In this document: positions 1 to 11,127 of the stretch, one piece after another
How positions within the stretch are numbered: position 1 is the first letter of the stretch
How the letters are laid out: each line of letters begins with the position of its first letter
Source: Mycoavidus sp. B2-EB
Lineage (GTDB): Bacteria; Pseudomonadota; Gammaproteobacteria; Burkholderiales; Burkholderiaceae
Assembly: GCF_014218255.1 (NCBI RefSeq)
Contig: NZ_AP021872.1
Location: forward strand, 558,001-622,000
Direction: 5' to 3'
DNA: 64,000 bases
Notes under the pieces: generated by a model
The model's database searches: none
The model's input: the letters and a program-made list of their open reading frames with translations, nothing else
What the model was told of the DNA's origin: nothing
Made by a program: the position numbers and the translations under genes

Positions 1-65
1 CAACATGTCCACTGCCATGTTCACCAAAAAAATCTGATCGGATAGCGAGTAAAAAATCATTATTT

Positions 66-1859
66 ATGAAGGACATAAGAAACTTTTCGATCATCGCCCA
101 TATCGATCACGGCAAATCCACGCTGGCTGACCGTATCATTCAGTTGTGCGGAGGTCTTTCTGCACGCGAAATGGAAACCCAGGTACTGGATTCAATGGCG
201 CTGGAGCGCGAGCGCGGCATTACGATTAAAGCGCAAACCGCGGCGCTGATTTATCGCGCGCGCGATGGCGAAATCTATTATCTCAATTTGATCGATACGC
301 CAGGGCATGTTGATTTTTCATATGAAGTCAGCCGCTCGCTATCGGCGTGCGAGGGTGCTTTATTGGTGGTTGACGCCAGTCAAGGGGTTGAAGCGCAAAC
401 GGTCGCCAATTGCTATACAGCGATCGAACTTGGCGTCGAAGTCGTGCCGGTGTTGAATAAAATTGACTTGCCGGCAGCCAACTGCGAGCAAGCCATTGAA
501 GAAATTGAAGAAGTGATTGGGATTGACGCCACCGATGCGGTGCGCTGTAGCGCAAAAACTGGCGCAGGCGTGATTGATGTATTAGAAGCGTTAATTACAA
601 AAGTACCGCCGCCAGTCGGAGATCCGCAAGCGCCATTGCAAGCGCTGATTATCGACTCCTGGTTTGATAATTATGTTGGCGTGGTGATTTTGGTACGCAT
701 TGTGAATGGCACTTTGCGCCCCAAAGATCGGATTGTGCTGATGGCGACCGGAGCTCAGTTTCCGGTTGAACACATCGGTGTCTTTACGCCAAAATCTCAA
801 ACTAGAGAAACGCTCTCGGCTGGGCAAGTGGGTTTTATTATCGCCGGAATTAAAGAGTTGACGGTAGCTAAAGTAGGGGATACGGTCAGCCACGCCAATA
901 AACCGGCGCTTACTCCGTTACCGGGTTTCAAAGAAGTTAAACCACAGGTGTTTGCGGGTTTATATCCAGTTGAAGCCAATCAATATGAAGCACTGCGCGA
1001 ATCACTTGAAAAACTTAAGCTCAATGATGCCTCGTTGCAGTATGAGCCCGAGGTTTCGCAGGCGCTAGGTTTTGGTTTTAGGTGTGGCTTTCTTGGCCTG
1101 CTCCATATGGAAATTGTGCAAGAGCGGCTAGAACGCGAGTTCAATATGGATCTGATCACCACGGCGCCGACAGTAATATATGAAGTGAGGCAAAATAATG
1201 GCGAGCTGATCGTGGTTGAAAACCCCGCTAAGCTGCCTGAGCCTTCAAAAATTGAAGAAATCCTTGAGCCGATCGTTACGGTTAATCTCTATATGCCGCA
1301 AGAATATGTCGGCTCGGTGATTACGCTCTGTACGCAAAAGCGCGGCGTGCAAATCGATATGGTTTACCGTGGTCGTCAAGTTCAGCTTATCTATGAAATG
1401 CCAATGGCTGAAATTGTGCTGGATTTTTTCGATAAACTCAAATCAGTCTCGCGCGGCTATGCTTCAATGGAGTATGAGTTTAAAGAATATCGCTCCGCCG
1501 ATGTAGTGAAAGTCGATATGCTGATTAACGGCGAGAAAGTCGATGCGCTCTCCGTGATTGTGCATCGCTCCCAAAGTCAGTTTCGCGGGCGTCAGGTCGC
1601 AGCCAAAATGCGTGAAATTATTCCACGTCAAATGTATGATGTGGCGATTCAAGCGGCTATCAGCTCGCATATTATCGCGCGTGAAAATATTAAAGCATTA
1701 CGTAAAAATGTGCTAGCGAAATGCTATGGCGGTGATATTTCACGTAAAAAGAAATTGCTAGAAAAGCAAAAAGAGGGTAAAAAGCGAATGAAACAAGTCG
1801 GTAGTGTTGAAATTCCGCAAGAAGCATTTCTTGCTATTCTTCGTGTAGAAGATAAATAA
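66..1859 (+). CDS. lepA: Elongation factor 4 (LepA), ribosome back-translocating GTPase
   Basis: LepA is a translational GTPase that acts on stalled or mis-set ribosomes. The protein is 597 aa, the normal family length. The N-terminus has the P-loop [10 protein letters not shown] (about residues 11-20), the switch [10 protein letters not shown] and the NKID guanine-specificity motif. The lysine-rich C-terminus with [20 protein letters not shown] is the LepA-specific tail and separates it from EF-G. It heads a run that continues directly with lepB, the usual lepA-lepB pair. The ATG at 66 gives the canonical [16 protein letters not shown] start. No strong ribosome site is visible upstream. Confidence 0.98.
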   Translation: MKDIRNFSIIAHIDHGKSTLADRIIQLCGGLSAREMETQVLDSMALERERGITIKAQTAALIYRARDGEIYYLNLIDTPGHVDFSYEVSRSLSACEGALLVVDASQGVEAQTVANCYTAIELGVEVVPVLNKIDLPAANCEQAIEEIEEVIGIDATDAVRCSAKTGAGVIDVLEALITKVPPPVGDPQAPLQALIIDSWFDNYVGVVILVRIVNGTLRPKDRIVLMATGAQFPVEHIGVFTPKSQTRETLSAGQVGFIIAGIKELTVAKVGDTVSHANKPALTPLPGFKEVKPQVFAGLYPVEANQYEALRESLEKLKLNDASLQYEPEVSQALGFGFRCGFLGLLHMEIVQERLEREFNMDLITTAPTVIYEVRQNNGELIVVENPAKLPEPSKIEEILEPIVTVNLYMPQEYVGSVITLCTQKRGVQIDMVYRGRQVQLIYEMPMAEIVLDFFDKLKSVSRGYASMEYEFKEYRSADVVKVDMLINGEKVDALSVIVHRSQSQFRGRQVAAKMREIIPRQMYDVAIQAAISSHIIARENIKALRKNVLAKCYGGDISRKKKLLEKQKEGKKRMKQVGSVEIPQEAFLAILRVEDK

Positions 1860-1882
1860 ATTCGCTATAAGAGTAAATTTTT

Positions 1883-2770
1883 ATGAATTTTGCGCTGGTC
1901 CTTTTTATTTTAGTGCTCGTAACCGGGCTTGCTTGGCTAGTTGAAAAACTCATCTTGCTACCGCGCCGCCGGCAAGCTGCCAGACGGATCCTCGAGGAAT
2001 ACGATCGCCAATTGGAACAGTTCGATAGCGTGACTGACAGCATGGCGGCGACGCGCGCTAAGCTGAATCGAGAAGCCTTGCAGCAGCCTTGGTGGCTGGA
2101 ATATTCAGCTAATTTTTTCCCCGTTATTTTGGTGGTTTTTTTACTGCGCTCTTTTGTCGTCGAGCCGTTTAAGATTCCGTCTAGCTCGATGTTGCCTACC
2201 TTGCTCGCGGGCGATTTTATTCTGGTGAATAAATTTAATTATGGCATTCGTTTGCCGGTGTTGAATAAAAAGATCATCGAAAACCGCAGTCCAGAGCGGG
2301 GCGATGTGGTGGTATTTCGTTACCCCAAAGATGAATCTATTGATTACATCAAACGAGTGATCGGCGTGCCAGGTGATACAGTGGCGTATTTCAATAAAAG
2401 TTTGACCATTAATGGCCAGGCTGTGCGGCAAACTCCATTGCCGGACTACTTTGACGAAGAACGGATAGGCTACGCTAAGCATTACCAGCAAACCATCGGC
2501 AATAAAACCAACGCAATTCTAAATAATCCCAGTGCCCCCTCTTTTATCATTGGCGCAGATGATTTTCCGTTCCGAGACCACTGCACGTATAGTAACGATG
2601 GCGTGGTCTGCAAGGTGCCGTCTGGGCACTATTTTGTGATGGGCGACAATCGAGACAATAGCGCAGATAGCCGTTTCTGGGGCTTTGTGCCGGATCGCAA
2701 CCTGGTTGGCAGGGCGTTCTTTATTTGGCTTAACTTCAGCCATTTGAAGCGAATTGGCTATTTCAATTAA
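1883..2770 (+). CDS. lepB: Signal peptidase I
   Basis: This inner-membrane serine protease removes signal peptides from exported proteins. The protein is 295 aa, with an N-terminal membrane segment (residues 1-20), a second membrane segment near residues 75-93, and a periplasmic catalytic domain. The catalytic serine lies in PSSSMLPTL (about 97-105) and the general-base lysine in KRVIGVPGD. The conserved GDNRDNSADSR box (about 254-264) is present. It starts 23 bases after lepA and probably shares its transcript. Confidence 0.97.
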   Translation: MNFALVLFILVLVTGLAWLVEKLILLPRRRQAARRILEEYDRQLEQFDSVTDSMAATRAKLNREALQQPWWLEYSANFFPVILVVFLLRSFVVEPFKIPSSSMLPTLLAGDFILVNKFNYGIRLPVLNKKIIENRSPERGDVVVFRYPKDESIDYIKRVIGVPGDTVAYFNKSLTINGQAVRQTPLPDYFDEERIGYAKHYQQTIGNKTNAILNNPSAPSFIIGADDFPFRDHCTYSNDGVVCKVPSGHYFVMGDNRDNSADSRFWGFVPDRNLVGRAFFIWLNFSHLKRIGYFN

Positions 2771-2892
2771 GGGTGTGATTGATTTATGGGTGGGAGCGTG
2801 CTGAGTTCCCGCCCTGCAATATACCCTCTAAAAACGGCTCGTTATCGTTATATGTTTTAGCAGGGTGTGCGCGTTGCGTTATACTTAATGCT

Positions 2893-3651
2893 ATGCCCTT
2901 ATCTTTGCTAGAAAACCGGTTGCATTACGTATTCCGTAATAAGAAATATTTGCAACAGGCCATGACCCACCGCAGCCATAGCGCAAATCATAACGAACGG
3001 CTGGAATTCCTCGGCGATTCGATCTTGAATTGCACGGTAGCGGCGCTGCTATTTAAACGCTTTTCTGAATTAAACGAGGGTGATTTGTCGCGCGTGCGCG
3101 CAAATTTAGTGAAGCAACAGTCGCTTTATGAAATTGCTCAATCGCTCAATCTTGCCGAAGCATTACGCTTGGGCGAGGGCGAATTAAAAAACGGCGGTAG
3201 CCAGCGGCCGTCAATTTTAGCAGATACGCTTGAGGCCATCTTAGGCGCAATTTATTTAGATGGTGGCTTTGCCGCCGTGCACACTGTGATTGAAGATCTC
3301 TATGCGCCGTTCCTTAAGCATATTGATCCTGAGACACTAGGTAAAGACGCAAAAACCCTCTTGCAAGAGTCTTTGCAAGGCCGCAAAATCCCGCTGCCGC
3401 ACTATACTGTAGTGGCGACTCGTGGGGCCGCCCATAGCCAGCAGTTCGAGGTTGAATGCGCGGTGCCTATTTATGAAATTAAAGTGTTCGGCGTTGGAAC
3501 GAGCCGTCGCGTGGCTGAACAAGCTGCGGCAAAGCGCGCGTTAGAAGCGATCCAAACTTTGCCGGCCGCGGCGCTCGCTAGCCCTAAACGCGTAAAATAT
3601 GCACGCCAGCCAAAACCCAGCGTGCTTGGCAAAACAAAAGTAAAGTTGTGA
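2893..3651 (+). CDS. rnc: Ribonuclease III
   Basis: RNase III cleaves double-stranded RNA, including the rRNA precursor. From the ATG at 2893 the protein is 252 aa. The signature [11 protein letters not shown] is in the catalytic domain. A double-stranded RNA-binding domain follows (about residues 155-225), starting at [12 protein letters not shown] and ending [17 protein letters not shown] basic tail of about 25 residues extends past the dsRBD. An in-frame ATG lies at 2779, but the extra 38 residues look non-coding and the family starts near the chosen ATG. It sits between lepB and era, the conserved order. Confidence 0.96.
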   Translation: MPLSLLENRLHYVFRNKKYLQQAMTHRSHSANHNERLEFLGDSILNCTVAALLFKRFSELNEGDLSRVRANLVKQQSLYEIAQSLNLAEALRLGEGELKNGGSQRPSILADTLEAILGAIYLDGGFAAVHTVIEDLYAPFLKHIDPETLGKDAKTLLQESLQGRKIPLPHYTVVATRGAAHSQQFEVECAVPIYEIKVFGVGTSRRVAEQAAAKRALEAIQTLPAAALASPKRVKYARQPKPSVLGKTKVKL

Positions 3652-3670
3652 TCAAATTTGAGAAGTAATA

Positions 3671-4564
3671 ATGAATCTTTCTACTGATTTCCATTGTGGC
3701 ACGATTGCGATTGTCGGTCGGCCCAATGTGGGCAAGTCCACTCTACTGAACGCGCTGGTCGGCCATAAAATCAGTATCACTTCGCGTAAGGCGCAAACCA
3801 CGCGTCATCGAATCACCGGCATTCGAACTTTGCCTGACGCGCAATATATTTTCGTCGATACGCCTGGTTTTCAGACTCAATATAGCGGGATACTGAACCG
3901 ATCGTTAAATCGCACGGTGGCCGGTGCAGTCACTTCAGTTGATCTCGTATTGTTTGTGATTGAAGCAGGGCAATTTGGGGTAGAAGACCAAAAAGTGCTG
4001 GATTTGATTCCGCTTGACGTGCCGACGCTCTTGATCATGAATAAGCTCGATCGGATATCGGACAAAGCTAAACTCTTCCCGTTTCTGAAAAAAATGGGTG
4101 CGTTGCGCAACTTTGGCGAGGTCGTGCCGCTCTCCGCTAAGCGCGCTGACGATATGCAGAAATTACTCACCCTAGTGCGGCCCTATCTGCCGCCAGGCGA
4201 AGCGATTTATGCTGAGGATGATCTAACGGACCGTAGCGAGCGTTTTCTAGCGGCTGAGATTTTACGCGAAAAAATCTTTCGCTGGACCGGGGATGAACTC
4301 CCTTACACCAGCACGGTGGTGATTGAAAAATATGAACAAGAAGGTCGCTTGCGCCGGATTTTCGCTACGATCTTAGTTGAACGCGATAGCCATAAAGCCA
4401 TGCTGATTGGAACTAAAGGCGAAAAGCTCAAACAGATCAGCAGCGAAGCCCGCGTGGATATTGAAAAATGCCTTGATGCTCGGGTTTACCTAGAGGTATG
4501 GATCAAAGTCAAAAGTGGCTGGGCGGCGGATGCGGCAAGCCTAAAATCATATGGCTATGAATGA
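3671..4564 (+). CDS. era: GTPase Era, 30S ribosome assembly factor
   Basis: Era binds 16S rRNA near its 3' end and helps mature the small subunit. The protein is 297 aa. The GTPase domain shows [11 protein letters not shown] (G1, about residues 17-27), a DTPG switch II motif and NKLD. The C-terminal KH domain includes the [10 protein letters not shown] turn (about 239-248). It starts 20 bases after rnc, and its last 14 bases overlap recO, so recO translation is probably coupled to it. Confidence 0.97.
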   Translation: MNLSTDFHCGTIAIVGRPNVGKSTLLNALVGHKISITSRKAQTTRHRITGIRTLPDAQYIFVDTPGFQTQYSGILNRSLNRTVAGAVTSVDLVLFVIEAGQFGVEDQKVLDLIPLDVPTLLIMNKLDRISDKAKLFPFLKKMGALRNFGEVVPLSAKRADDMQKLLTLVRPYLPPGEAIYAEDDLTDRSERFLAAEILREKIFRWTGDELPYTSTVVIEKYEQEGRLRRIFATILVERDSHKAMLIGTKGEKLKQISSEARVDIEKCLDARVYLEVWIKVKSGWAADAASLKSYGYE

Positions 4565-5363
4565 GTTACAGGCACCCCCGATACAGTCAGAAACGCTAGC
4601 GCAATCCCTTTTAAGTCAACCCGGTCAGCGCGCGGCGCAGCGCCAGGAGCGCCGCGTAGCGGAGCAGCCCGGTTTCGTATTGCACAGTTACCCACATCGT
4701 GAAACCAGCCTAGTGATCGATGTATTGAGCCGCGATTACGGCCGGCTTGCATTGATTGCCAAAGGCGCTAAGCGGCCTTATTCAACTTTGCGCGGGGTGT
4801 TGCAAACGTTTCAACCGCTAGCGCTCTCCTGGGCCGGCAAATCTGAGCTGCGCACGCTGACTCGTGCTGAATGGGTGGGTGGGATGCCACCCCTAGCGGG
4901 TCATGCGTTGCTGTGCGGTTTTTATGCGAACGAACTCCTGCTTAAATTCTGTGCGCGGGAAGATCCATGTGAACGGCTTTTCAACCATTACGTATTAACC
5001 ATGACGCGGCTAGGCACTGGCGCGTCGCCGGTGCAGGCGCTGCGTTCCTTTGAGCGTATTCTGTTGCGTGAGACGGGCTATGCCAGCGCTTTTGATGCGC
5101 TGGCCGATACGCGTCAGCCAGTAGCCGCAGAGGGGACCTATGTATTTGATCCAGAGCGAGGCGTACGTGTGGCAAACGGCAGGGAACCTTCACAGTGGCC
5201 CGTGCTCGCGGGGCAAACCTTAATTGATATGGAGCGCGACGAATATACCCGCGCCTTAACTCTGACACAAAGTAAGCAACTGATGCGTTTTTTACTGCAT
5301 CACCACCTTGGGGGCGCGACGCTTAATACGCGCCAAATTCTGCTTGATCTACACACGTTATGA
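4551..5363 (+). CDS. recO: DNA repair protein RecO
   Basis: RecO anneals single strands and, with RecR, loads RecA at gaps. The protein is 270 aa. After an unconserved N-terminal extension of about 38 residues, the OB fold begins at [18 protein letters not shown], continues with [16 protein letters not shown], and is followed by the helical domain with YANELLLKF. The start at 4551 overlaps era by 14 bases. An ATG six bases later is an alternative, so the N-terminus is uncertain. Its stop overlaps the pdxJ start by 4 bases (ATGA). Confidence 0.94.
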   Translation: MAMNELQAPPIQSETLAQSLLSQPGQRAAQRQERRVAEQPGFVLHSYPHRETSLVIDVLSRDYGRLALIAKGAKRPYSTLRGVLQTFQPLALSWAGKSELRTLTRAEWVGGMPPLAGHALLCGFYANELLLKFCAREDPCERLFNHYVLTMTRLGTGASPVQALRSFERILLRETGYASAFDALADTRQPVAAEGTYVFDPERGVRVANGREPSQWPVLAGQTLIDMERDEYTRALTLTQSKQLMRFLLHHHLGGATLNTRQILLDLHTL

Positions 5364-6139
5364 GCCTTTTATTTCCCTCCACCGCTAGCCTTGACCTGGG
5401 GGTTAATATTGATCATGTGGCGACCCTGCGTAATGCGCGTGGTGTCACCTATCCTGATCCGTTGCAGGCGGCGCTAGCGGCAGAAGCCGCCGGTGCTGAC
5501 GCGATTACGCTTCACTTGCGTGAAGATCGTCGGCATATCCGCGATGCTGACGTACGCGCCTTGCGTCCATTGCTGCAAACCAGAATGAATCTGGAGTGCG
5601 CGTTGACGCCAGAAATGTTGGCGATTGCATGCGCAATCCAGCCACAAGACGTCTGTTTGGTGCCAGAGAAACGGCAAGAGTTAACGACTGAAGGGGGCCT
5701 TGAAGTGGCTGGCCAATTAAACCAAGTCAAAACGGCTTGCCGCCAGCTTGCAGAGGCAGGTATCCGCGTGTCGCTCTTTATTGATCCCGAGGCAACCCAG
5801 ATCCATGCGGCGCGTGAAACGCTGGCGCCGGTGATCGAGTTGCATACCGGCCGCTATGCCTCAGCGCGTAACGCAGAGGAGTGCGAACTAGAGCTTGAGC
5901 GCATCGCGCGCGGGGCGGAACTCGGCGTAGCACTTGGACTCAAAGTCAATGCTGGGCATGGGCTGCATTATTCAAATGTGCAGCCGATCGCAGCCCTGGT
6001 CAATCTCGCGGAACTGAATATCGGCCATGCGATTGTCGCTCATGCATTATTTGTGGGCTGGGAAAACGCCGTGCGCGAAATGAAAGCGCTCATGGTGACT
6101 GCGCGGCTGGCCACGCAAACACAGGCTCAGGGGGGATAA
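5360..6139 (+). CDS. pdxJ: Pyridoxine 5'-phosphate synthase
   Basis: PdxJ condenses 3-amino-2-oxopropyl phosphate with 1-deoxyxylulose 5-phosphate, the ring-closing step of the DXP-dependent vitamin B6 pathway. The protein is 259 aa, a TIM barrel. Visible motifs are [15 protein letters not shown] (about residues 14-28), HLREDRRHI and HTGRYA, and the late [12 protein letters not shown] phosphate-binding region. It overlaps recO by 4 bases and runs straight into acpS (the stop ends at 6139 and acpS starts at 6140). Confidence 0.97.
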   Translation: MSLLFPSTASLDLGVNIDHVATLRNARGVTYPDPLQAALAAEAAGADAITLHLREDRRHIRDADVRALRPLLQTRMNLECALTPEMLAIACAIQPQDVCLVPEKRQELTTEGGLEVAGQLNQVKTACRQLAEAGIRVSLFIDPEATQIHAARETLAPVIELHTGRYASARNAEECELELERIARGAELGVALGLKVNAGHGLHYSNVQPIAALVNLAELNIGHAIVAHALFVGWENAVREMKALMVTARLATQTQAQGG

Positions 6140-6544
6140 ATGATCTACGGAATTGGGACGGATATTATCCATCTAGAGCGCGTCGCTGGCGTGCTTGAGC
6201 GTACGGGTGGCCGTTTTGCAGAAAAAGTATTGGGTCCAGATGAGTTGGTCAAGTACCATGCTCGCGCGGCGCGTTCCGAAGCGCGGGGCTTGGCTTTTCT
6301 GGCTACGCGCTTTGCGGTCAAAGAAGCCTTCTCAAAAGCCATTGGACTCGGTATGCACTGGCCTATGACCTGGCGCGCGCTACAAACCCTGAATGAGCCC
6401 AGCGGCCGCCCGCTGGCGGCGCCGCTTGGGGAACTTGCAGATTGGATCGTTGCACGGCGCATTCAAACCCATGTAACTATAAGTGATGAGCGTGAATATG
6501 CGCTGGCCTTCGTAATTGCCGAACAGGATAAGACCCATGTCTAA
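6140..6544 (+). CDS. acpS: Holo-[acyl-carrier-protein] synthase
   Basis: AcpS transfers 4'-phosphopantetheine from coenzyme A to acyl carrier protein and so activates fatty acid synthesis. The protein is 134 aa. The N-terminal metal-binding motif is [12 protein letters not shown], and the second signature [12 protein letters not shown] lies near residues 55-66. It starts one base after the pdxJ stop, and its last 8 bases overlap the nagZ start, so the three genes are tightly packed. Confidence 0.95.
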   Translation: MIYGIGTDIIHLERVAGVLERTGGRFAEKVLGPDELVKYHARAARSEARGLAFLATRFAVKEAFSKAIGLGMHWPMTWRALQTLNEPSGRPLAAPLGELADWIVARRIQTHVTISDEREYALAFVIAEQDKTHV

Positions 6545-7574
6545 TACGTCTACTTATACGCTAGGACCTGTGATGCTGGATGTTGCAGGTACTGAATTGA
6601 CCGACGCAGAAATACGTCGGCTGGTGCATCCGCTTACCGGAGGGGTGATCTTATTTGCCCGCAATTTTCAGAGTCGAGCGCAGCTGCTGGCGCTGACGGC
6701 GCATATTCGCGCCGTGCGTGGCGATTTGTTGATCACGGTGGACCATGAAGGCGGACGAGTGCAACGCTTCAAAACTGATGGCTTTACGCCGTTGCCTGCC
6801 ATGCGCAGTTTAGGTGAACTGTGGGAGCAAGATGTATTGCTCGCGACCCGCGCCGCGGCTGCGGTTGGCTATATCTTAGCTGCGGAGTTGCGCGCTAGTC
6901 ACATTGATTTGAGCTTCACGCCTTTATTGGATTTGGATTATGGGCAATCAAGAGCGATTGGCAATCGGGCTTTTCACCATGACGCACGCGTGGTTGCGTT
7001 ACTTGCAAAAAGTCTAAGCCATGGCCTTGCATTAGTGGGGATGGCCAACTGCGGCAAACATTTTCCTGGTCATGGTTTTGTTGAGGCGGACTCACATTAT
7101 GAAATGCCGGTGGATAACCGCGCGTTGGCGGATCTTTTACACGATGCGCAACCGTACAGTTGGCTAGATTTATCGCTCACCGCCGTGATGCCAGCGCATA
7201 TCATATACTCAGCCGTGGATGCGCGGCCGGCGGGTTTCTCAAAAGTCTGGCTACAGCAGATATTGCGTGAACAGCTCGGTTTTACCGGTGCTATTTTAAG
7301 TGATGATTTGTCGATGGAAGGCGCGCGGGCGATAGGTGACTACGTTGAGAGCGCGCAAGCCGCGCTGGAGGCGGGGTGCGATATGGTGCTGGTGTGTAAC
7401 CAGCCAGAATCAGCTGAACGTGTGTTGGCTGAATTACGCTACACGCCTTGCGCCACTTCAGCCCGCCGGATTCAACGCCTGGCTGCGCGTGGTGAGGCAT
7501 TGTCTTGGCATGAGCTTAAGCAACATCCGCAGTACCTGGCGGCGCAAGCATTATTAGCCGAGCTTGCGCTTTGA
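6537..7574 (+). CDS. nagZ: Beta-N-acetylhexosaminidase, peptidoglycan recycling
   Basis: NagZ removes N-acetylglucosamine from recycled muropeptides in the cytoplasm (glycoside hydrolase family 3). From the ATG at 6537 the protein is 345 aa. The diagnostic KHFPGHG followed by DSH (about residues 177-190) holds the catalytic-loop histidine, and the nucleophile aspartate lies in [11 protein letters not shown] (about 251-261). An earlier in-frame start at 6516 adds seven residues inside acpS and is less likely. This is the last gene of the forward run and it converges on efp. Confidence 0.95.
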   Translation: MSNTSTYTLGPVMLDVAGTELTDAEIRRLVHPLTGGVILFARNFQSRAQLLALTAHIRAVRGDLLITVDHEGGRVQRFKTDGFTPLPAMRSLGELWEQDVLLATRAAAAVGYILAAELRASHIDLSFTPLLDLDYGQSRAIGNRAFHHDARVVALLAKSLSHGLALVGMANCGKHFPGHGFVEADSHYEMPVDNRALADLLHDAQPYSWLDLSLTAVMPAHIIYSAVDARPAGFSKVWLQQILREQLGFTGAILSDDLSMEGARAIGDYVESAQAALEAGCDMVLVCNQPESAERVLAELRYTPCATSARRIQRLAARGEALSWHELKQHPQYLAAQALLAELAL

Positions 7575-7606
7575 AAAAAACTGGGTAGACCATTTGGGGT
7601 CTACCC
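7573..7606 (-). terminator. Rho-independent terminator of efp
   Basis: Reading the minus strand after the efp stop, GGGTAGACC (7606-7598) pairs perfectly with GGTCTACCC (7591-7583) around a short loop. It is followed by AGTTTTTTT. The T tract lies only on the minus side, so this terminates efp rather than the convergent nagZ. Confidence 0.8.
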
Positions 7607-7619
7607 GGCCTACACTTGA

Positions 7620-8177
7620 TTAAGCACGGCTACGATACTCATGCGTGCGCGTGTCGATTTCAATTTTATCCCCAATATTGCAAAAAAGCGGTACTTGAAG
7701 CACCATGCCAGTGGAAATTTTTGCGCTTTTTAAGACCCGGCCCGATGACGTATCGCCTTTCACCGCGGGTTCGGTATAGATAATCTCACGGACTAAGATT
7801 GTGGGTAATTCAACTGAAATGGCCTTGCCGTTATAGAAAATCACGTCGCACTTCATGTCTGCTTCAAGGTAATGCAATGCGTCCCCTAAATTTTCTTGCT
7901 CGACCTCATATTGATTATAGTCAGCATCCATGAACACATACATCGGATCGGCAAAGTACGAATATGTCATTTCTTTGCGTTCCAGCACAATATCTTCAAA
8001 TTTATCATCTGCCTTATAGACTGATTCCATGCCAGCGCCAGTCAGCAAATTGCTCATTTTCATTTTAACCACGGCAGAATTGCGGCCGGATTTAGTATAT
8101 TCAGTTTTTTGCACCACCATTGGCTCAGAGTTGATCATGATGACGTTGCCGGTGCGGAGTTCTTGAGCGATTTTCAT
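7620..8177 (-). CDS. efp: Elongation factor P
   Basis: EF-P relieves ribosome stalling at consecutive prolines. From the ATG ending at 8177 the protein is 185 aa, the usual length. It starts [12 protein letters not shown]; an upstream in-frame start would add 14 unconserved residues. The tip of domain I reads KSGRNSAV with arginine at position 32. This is the arginine form that is rhamnosylated by EarP rather than the lysine form modified by EpmA. The neighbouring earP gene fits this exactly. It ends at a strong hairpin terminator. Confidence 0.97.
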   Translation of the reverse strand: MKIAQELRTGNVIMINSEPMVVQKTEYTKSGRNSAVVKMKMSNLLTGAGMESVYKADDKFEDIVLERKEMTYSYFADPMYVFMDADYNQYEVEQENLGDALHYLEADMKCDVIFYNGKAISVELPTILVREIIYTEPAVKGDTSSGRVLKSAKISTGMVLQVPLFCNIGDKIEIDTRTHEYRSRA

Positions 8178-8278
8178 AAAGGTCCTGTGCCAATAAATCC
8201 CGTGCTTGGTCGCGCGCAAAAAATACGAGCCTTACAAGATACGTAATAGATTGTTTATAAGTTTAAAAAATGATCCGT

Positions 8279-9442
8279 CTATTTTAACTGAGATTCGCAA
8301 AACTGCGCTAGATTGCTAGCAAGATCGCCCAGTTTGGCAAGACTTTGCGCCCAGACCATCGCATGCTGCGCCAACGTGTTGCGGTGCTGCCAAAAATCAT
8401 CCCAGTCAAGCGCTATAGGCGAGGGGGAAGGGGTATTCCAGTTATGCCAAAAGTGCGTCAACGCGAGCCGCGCATCAGCGGGCAAGCCTAATGCATAGGC
8501 GGCCAGGGCTGCGTCAAGTTTAACGTAATGCGCATTATCGTGTTGTGGGTAGAGTTGCCATACCAAAGGCTTTTGCGCCCATTGGGCGCGGACAAACGAA
8601 TCTTCGCCCCGTACAAAATTAATATCACAAGCCCAAAGCAGAGGGTCATAGCGACTTTGTTCGACAAAAGGAACTGCGCATACGGTTAAATTGCCACGTG
8701 TTGCAACGGTGCCTACGGTTAGCGCGGGTATTCCCAAAAAGTGTGCAATAGCGCTTGAGATCAACCCATCCGGTGCAATACACGTCAGCGGAGTAGCGCT
8801 CTCGCGCCAAGCACTCAGGAGCGTCTCGAGGTTGGCGTTTGCATAACAGAACAGCGAAACTAAAGTGCCTTGGGCGGCCGCCGGCGGTATGCCTAGTGCA
8901 GTGCAATATCTGGTGCGCGCGTTAGGGTCTGCCACAAAAGCCTGTTGTGAGGCCAATAATGCGCGCTCTTGTAAAACGCCGCCGGTGCCTGCAGTCAGGC
9001 CAGGAAAGAAGAAAGTTTTGAGTAATGGGTAAGCTGGATGCGGCGAGGGTTTTAAATGGAAATCCGCGACCCAAGGTTCGCTACTTAAATATTCAAGATT
9101 GATCCAAACGGGCGCGTGCTGATGGGCCGCACGGTCAGCCATAGCGGCTATGTAAGCCGGTGGCGGATTACAAGCAAAAGCTTCAATCACAATATCGGCA
9201 ACTTCGATCGGGGTTTCTATATCCCTATCAGTTGACCATTGTTCAACAATGATGTCGTCGACCTGTTGTTTCCGGGCCTGAGGGTCAATGCTTGGACATA
9301 AATGACTAAAGGTTTGCAGCTTATCGACCCATAAGCGGATTTGCCAGCCGTGCTCGGCCGCAAGCTGGCGGGCTAGACGCCAGCTTGTACCGATGTCACC
9401 GAAATTATCGATGACGGTGCAGAAGATGTCGCAGCTTGGCAT
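8279..9442 (-). CDS. earP: EF-P arginine 32 rhamnosyltransferase
   Basis: EarP transfers rhamnose from dTDP-rhamnose to Arg32 of EF-P. The protein is 387 aa with a GT-B-like layout. It starts CDIFCTVIDNFGDIG, containing the two N-terminal aspartates of the family active site (D12 and D16 here), and the C-terminal half has FVRGEDSFVRAQWA. It lies directly upstream of efp on the same strand. A 5' fragment of a second copy lies at about 11590-11794, evidence of an old tandem duplication. Confidence 0.95.
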   Translation of the reverse strand: MPSCDIFCTVIDNFGDIGTSWRLARQLAAEHGWQIRLWVDKLQTFSHLCPSIDPQARKQQVDDIIVEQWSTDRDIETPIEVADIVIEAFACNPPPAYIAAMADRAAHQHAPVWINLEYLSSEPWVADFHLKPSPHPAYPLLKTFFFPGLTAGTGGVLQERALLASQQAFVADPNARTRYCTALGIPPAAAQGTLVSLFCYANANLETLLSAWRESATPLTCIAPDGLISSAIAHFLGIPALTVGTVATRGNLTVCAVPFVEQSRYDPLLWACDINFVRGEDSFVRAQWAQKPLVWQLYPQHDNAHYVKLDAALAAYALGLPADARLALTHFWHNWNTPSPSPIALDWDDFWQHRNTLAQHAMVWAQSLAKLGDLASNLAQFCESQLK

Positions 9443-9524
9443 CGATCGTTATTGCGACAAGAAAGCTAATGATAAACGCATATATTTTTGTTGCTGAGAA
9501 GAATGAACTTGATCTTGTTAAAAT

Positions 9525-10859
9525 TTATTGAAGAGGAGATTGATCATCAATATGGGTTGCATCTGCAGATATGTCATCGTACGATTGAGATAAATCCTCA
9601 TCTCTTATATCAGTATACGAACTGGCTAGTATATCGGCAGCAGCTTCGTCTAAATTCCTTATTTTATCTGCTGTTAAATATTCTCTGCCAAGGCATAATG
9701 CACGGTAGACTTCTTCATCTAAACTGGAAGGTCCTACTTTATGAATATTCAGGGCCATTGAAAGTCTGTAAGTTCTAAAAATTACAGAGGCATGATATTT
9801 TTTTAAATTTTTGAGATATTCATCGTCATCTACTTCGAATTCATCGGTGTTAATTGGCGGCTCAGCATCTTTGAGTTCGTCAAGTAATGAAATTAGAAAA
9901 TTAAACGTATTTTCAGAAATATTTTTTTTATCTTCGACGAGATTTTCAGTGAAAAGTTTAATTGATTCGTTAGTTAACTTAATTTTACTCTCGTTGATTT
10001 TCTCTGAGAATTTTGCTGCCCATATGGCCTCAGTTTTATTAAGATCGGAATTGAGGTTTTTAGGGTTATCTATTAAATAATCTTCGCGTAAAGCAGTATA
10101 AATATTTAAGGCCAATCTTGATGTTTCTTTGGGGGACAAAATTTCCTTGATCTTTTGGGGGCGAGAATATACTGATCCCCAATACTTGCTTGGCTGAGGC
10201 CCATTACTATAATGCTCTGGCTCGCAATCCTCTAATGCATTGATGAGTTCGTGAAGAAATGTATATGTATTCTCTCCAATCTCGTTTTCATTCTTAGAAA
10301 TGTGTGCTTTTAGAGCGTTAATTCGCCGATTAGTTAATAACTCGCCGTTTTTAAGCATGCGTGAAAATTCTTTTACCCACTCGATAGTAAATCCATCTTC
10401 TAATTTATCGATAGGAGGTGTTTTGGGCGGAGAGTCAAGCAGTCTAATAGGCTTTTCCTGTATATTTTCTACTCCATTGGGAGCATTTTCCCGCACTAGT
10501 GGAGTATCTTGAGTTGGAAGAGTAATTTGCTTATTTGAGTTATCCTCAGTACTTGCTTGTTGTTCGGTATCAACGTGCATGTCCAGTGTAGGGCGAATCT
10601 CTTCGGCAGCGTTGTTAGGGGGAGTAACGATTTGCTCCCTACCTTCAGGACCGTGGTGTATTATCAGTGCCGGAGAAACTGATTCTATGGGGGTAAGAGG
10701 GGGGGTAACGGCACTGGAGTCTGCTGGTGGTGCCGAGTTGTTTTTAGCGCCTACTTTGGGCACAGGCGTTCCAAAATTTTCTGTATTACTCCCATCCCCA
10801 CCGCCACATGCAGCAAGTGTTTGGAATGCAATGATGCTAGCGCATTTAAAAAATTTCAT
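9525..10859 (-). CDS. Putative lipoprotein A of a duplicated pair, function unknown
   Basis: This 444-aa protein has a lipoprotein signal: MKFF, a hydrophobic core, then LAAC with the lipidated cysteine at residue 18, followed by GGGDGSN. Residues of about 20-150 are low-complexity and rich in Pro, Thr and Asn, like a surface linker. Two similar helical blocks follow, each with the pattern xENT(Y/F)xFLxxLxxxL (around GENTYTFLHELINAL and SENTFNFLISLLDEL). That points to an internal repeat. The tail is acidic. Its signal peptide is nearly the same as that of the gene at 11847-12794, and short downstream blocks are alignable, so they are paralogues. I do not recognise a known family. Base composition is more AT-rich than the neighbours. 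Confidence 0.8.
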   Translation of the reverse strand: MKFFKCASIIAFQTLAACGGGDGSNTENFGTPVPKVGAKNNSAPPADSSAVTPPLTPIESVSPALIIHHGPEGREQIVTPPNNAAEEIRPTLDMHVDTEQQASTEDNSNKQITLPTQDTPLVRENAPNGVENIQEKPIRLLDSPPKTPPIDKLEDGFTIEWVKEFSRMLKNGELLTNRRINALKAHISKNENEIGENTYTFLHELINALEDCEPEHYSNGPQPSKYWGSVYSRPQKIKEILSPKETSRLALNIYTALREDYLIDNPKNLNSDLNKTEAIWAAKFSEKINESKIKLTNESIKLFTENLVEDKKNISENTFNFLISLLDELKDAEPPINTDEFEVDDDEYLKNLKKYHASVIFRTYRLSMALNIHKVGPSSLDEEVYRALCLGREYLTADKIRNLDEAAADILASSYTDIRDEDLSQSYDDISADATHIDDQSPLQ

Positions 10860-11127
10860 TTTTTTGACTATTTGATGTGCTATGAAAAAAATTCAATGAA
10901 GCTCACTAATTTGAACAAGAAGGAAAGTCTTTGCGGAGGTTTAACTTTTGATTGTAACACTGTTCGAGAGCAATATTTATATAATATTTTTTAATGTTTT
11001 ATTCTTATTTGTTAATTCATTAGGTTAATTAATAAGTAAGAAAATTTTTGTATCAAATATCGAGTAAAAAATGTATGTAATAAACTGCTAAAATTTTTCT
11101 AGAAAAATAAATATTTTAATTTGGCGC

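Noticed and set aside
1-65. Possible tail of a gene upstream of lepA
   Set aside because: Short frames end at 37 and 45 without a recognisable family ending, so I cannot call one.
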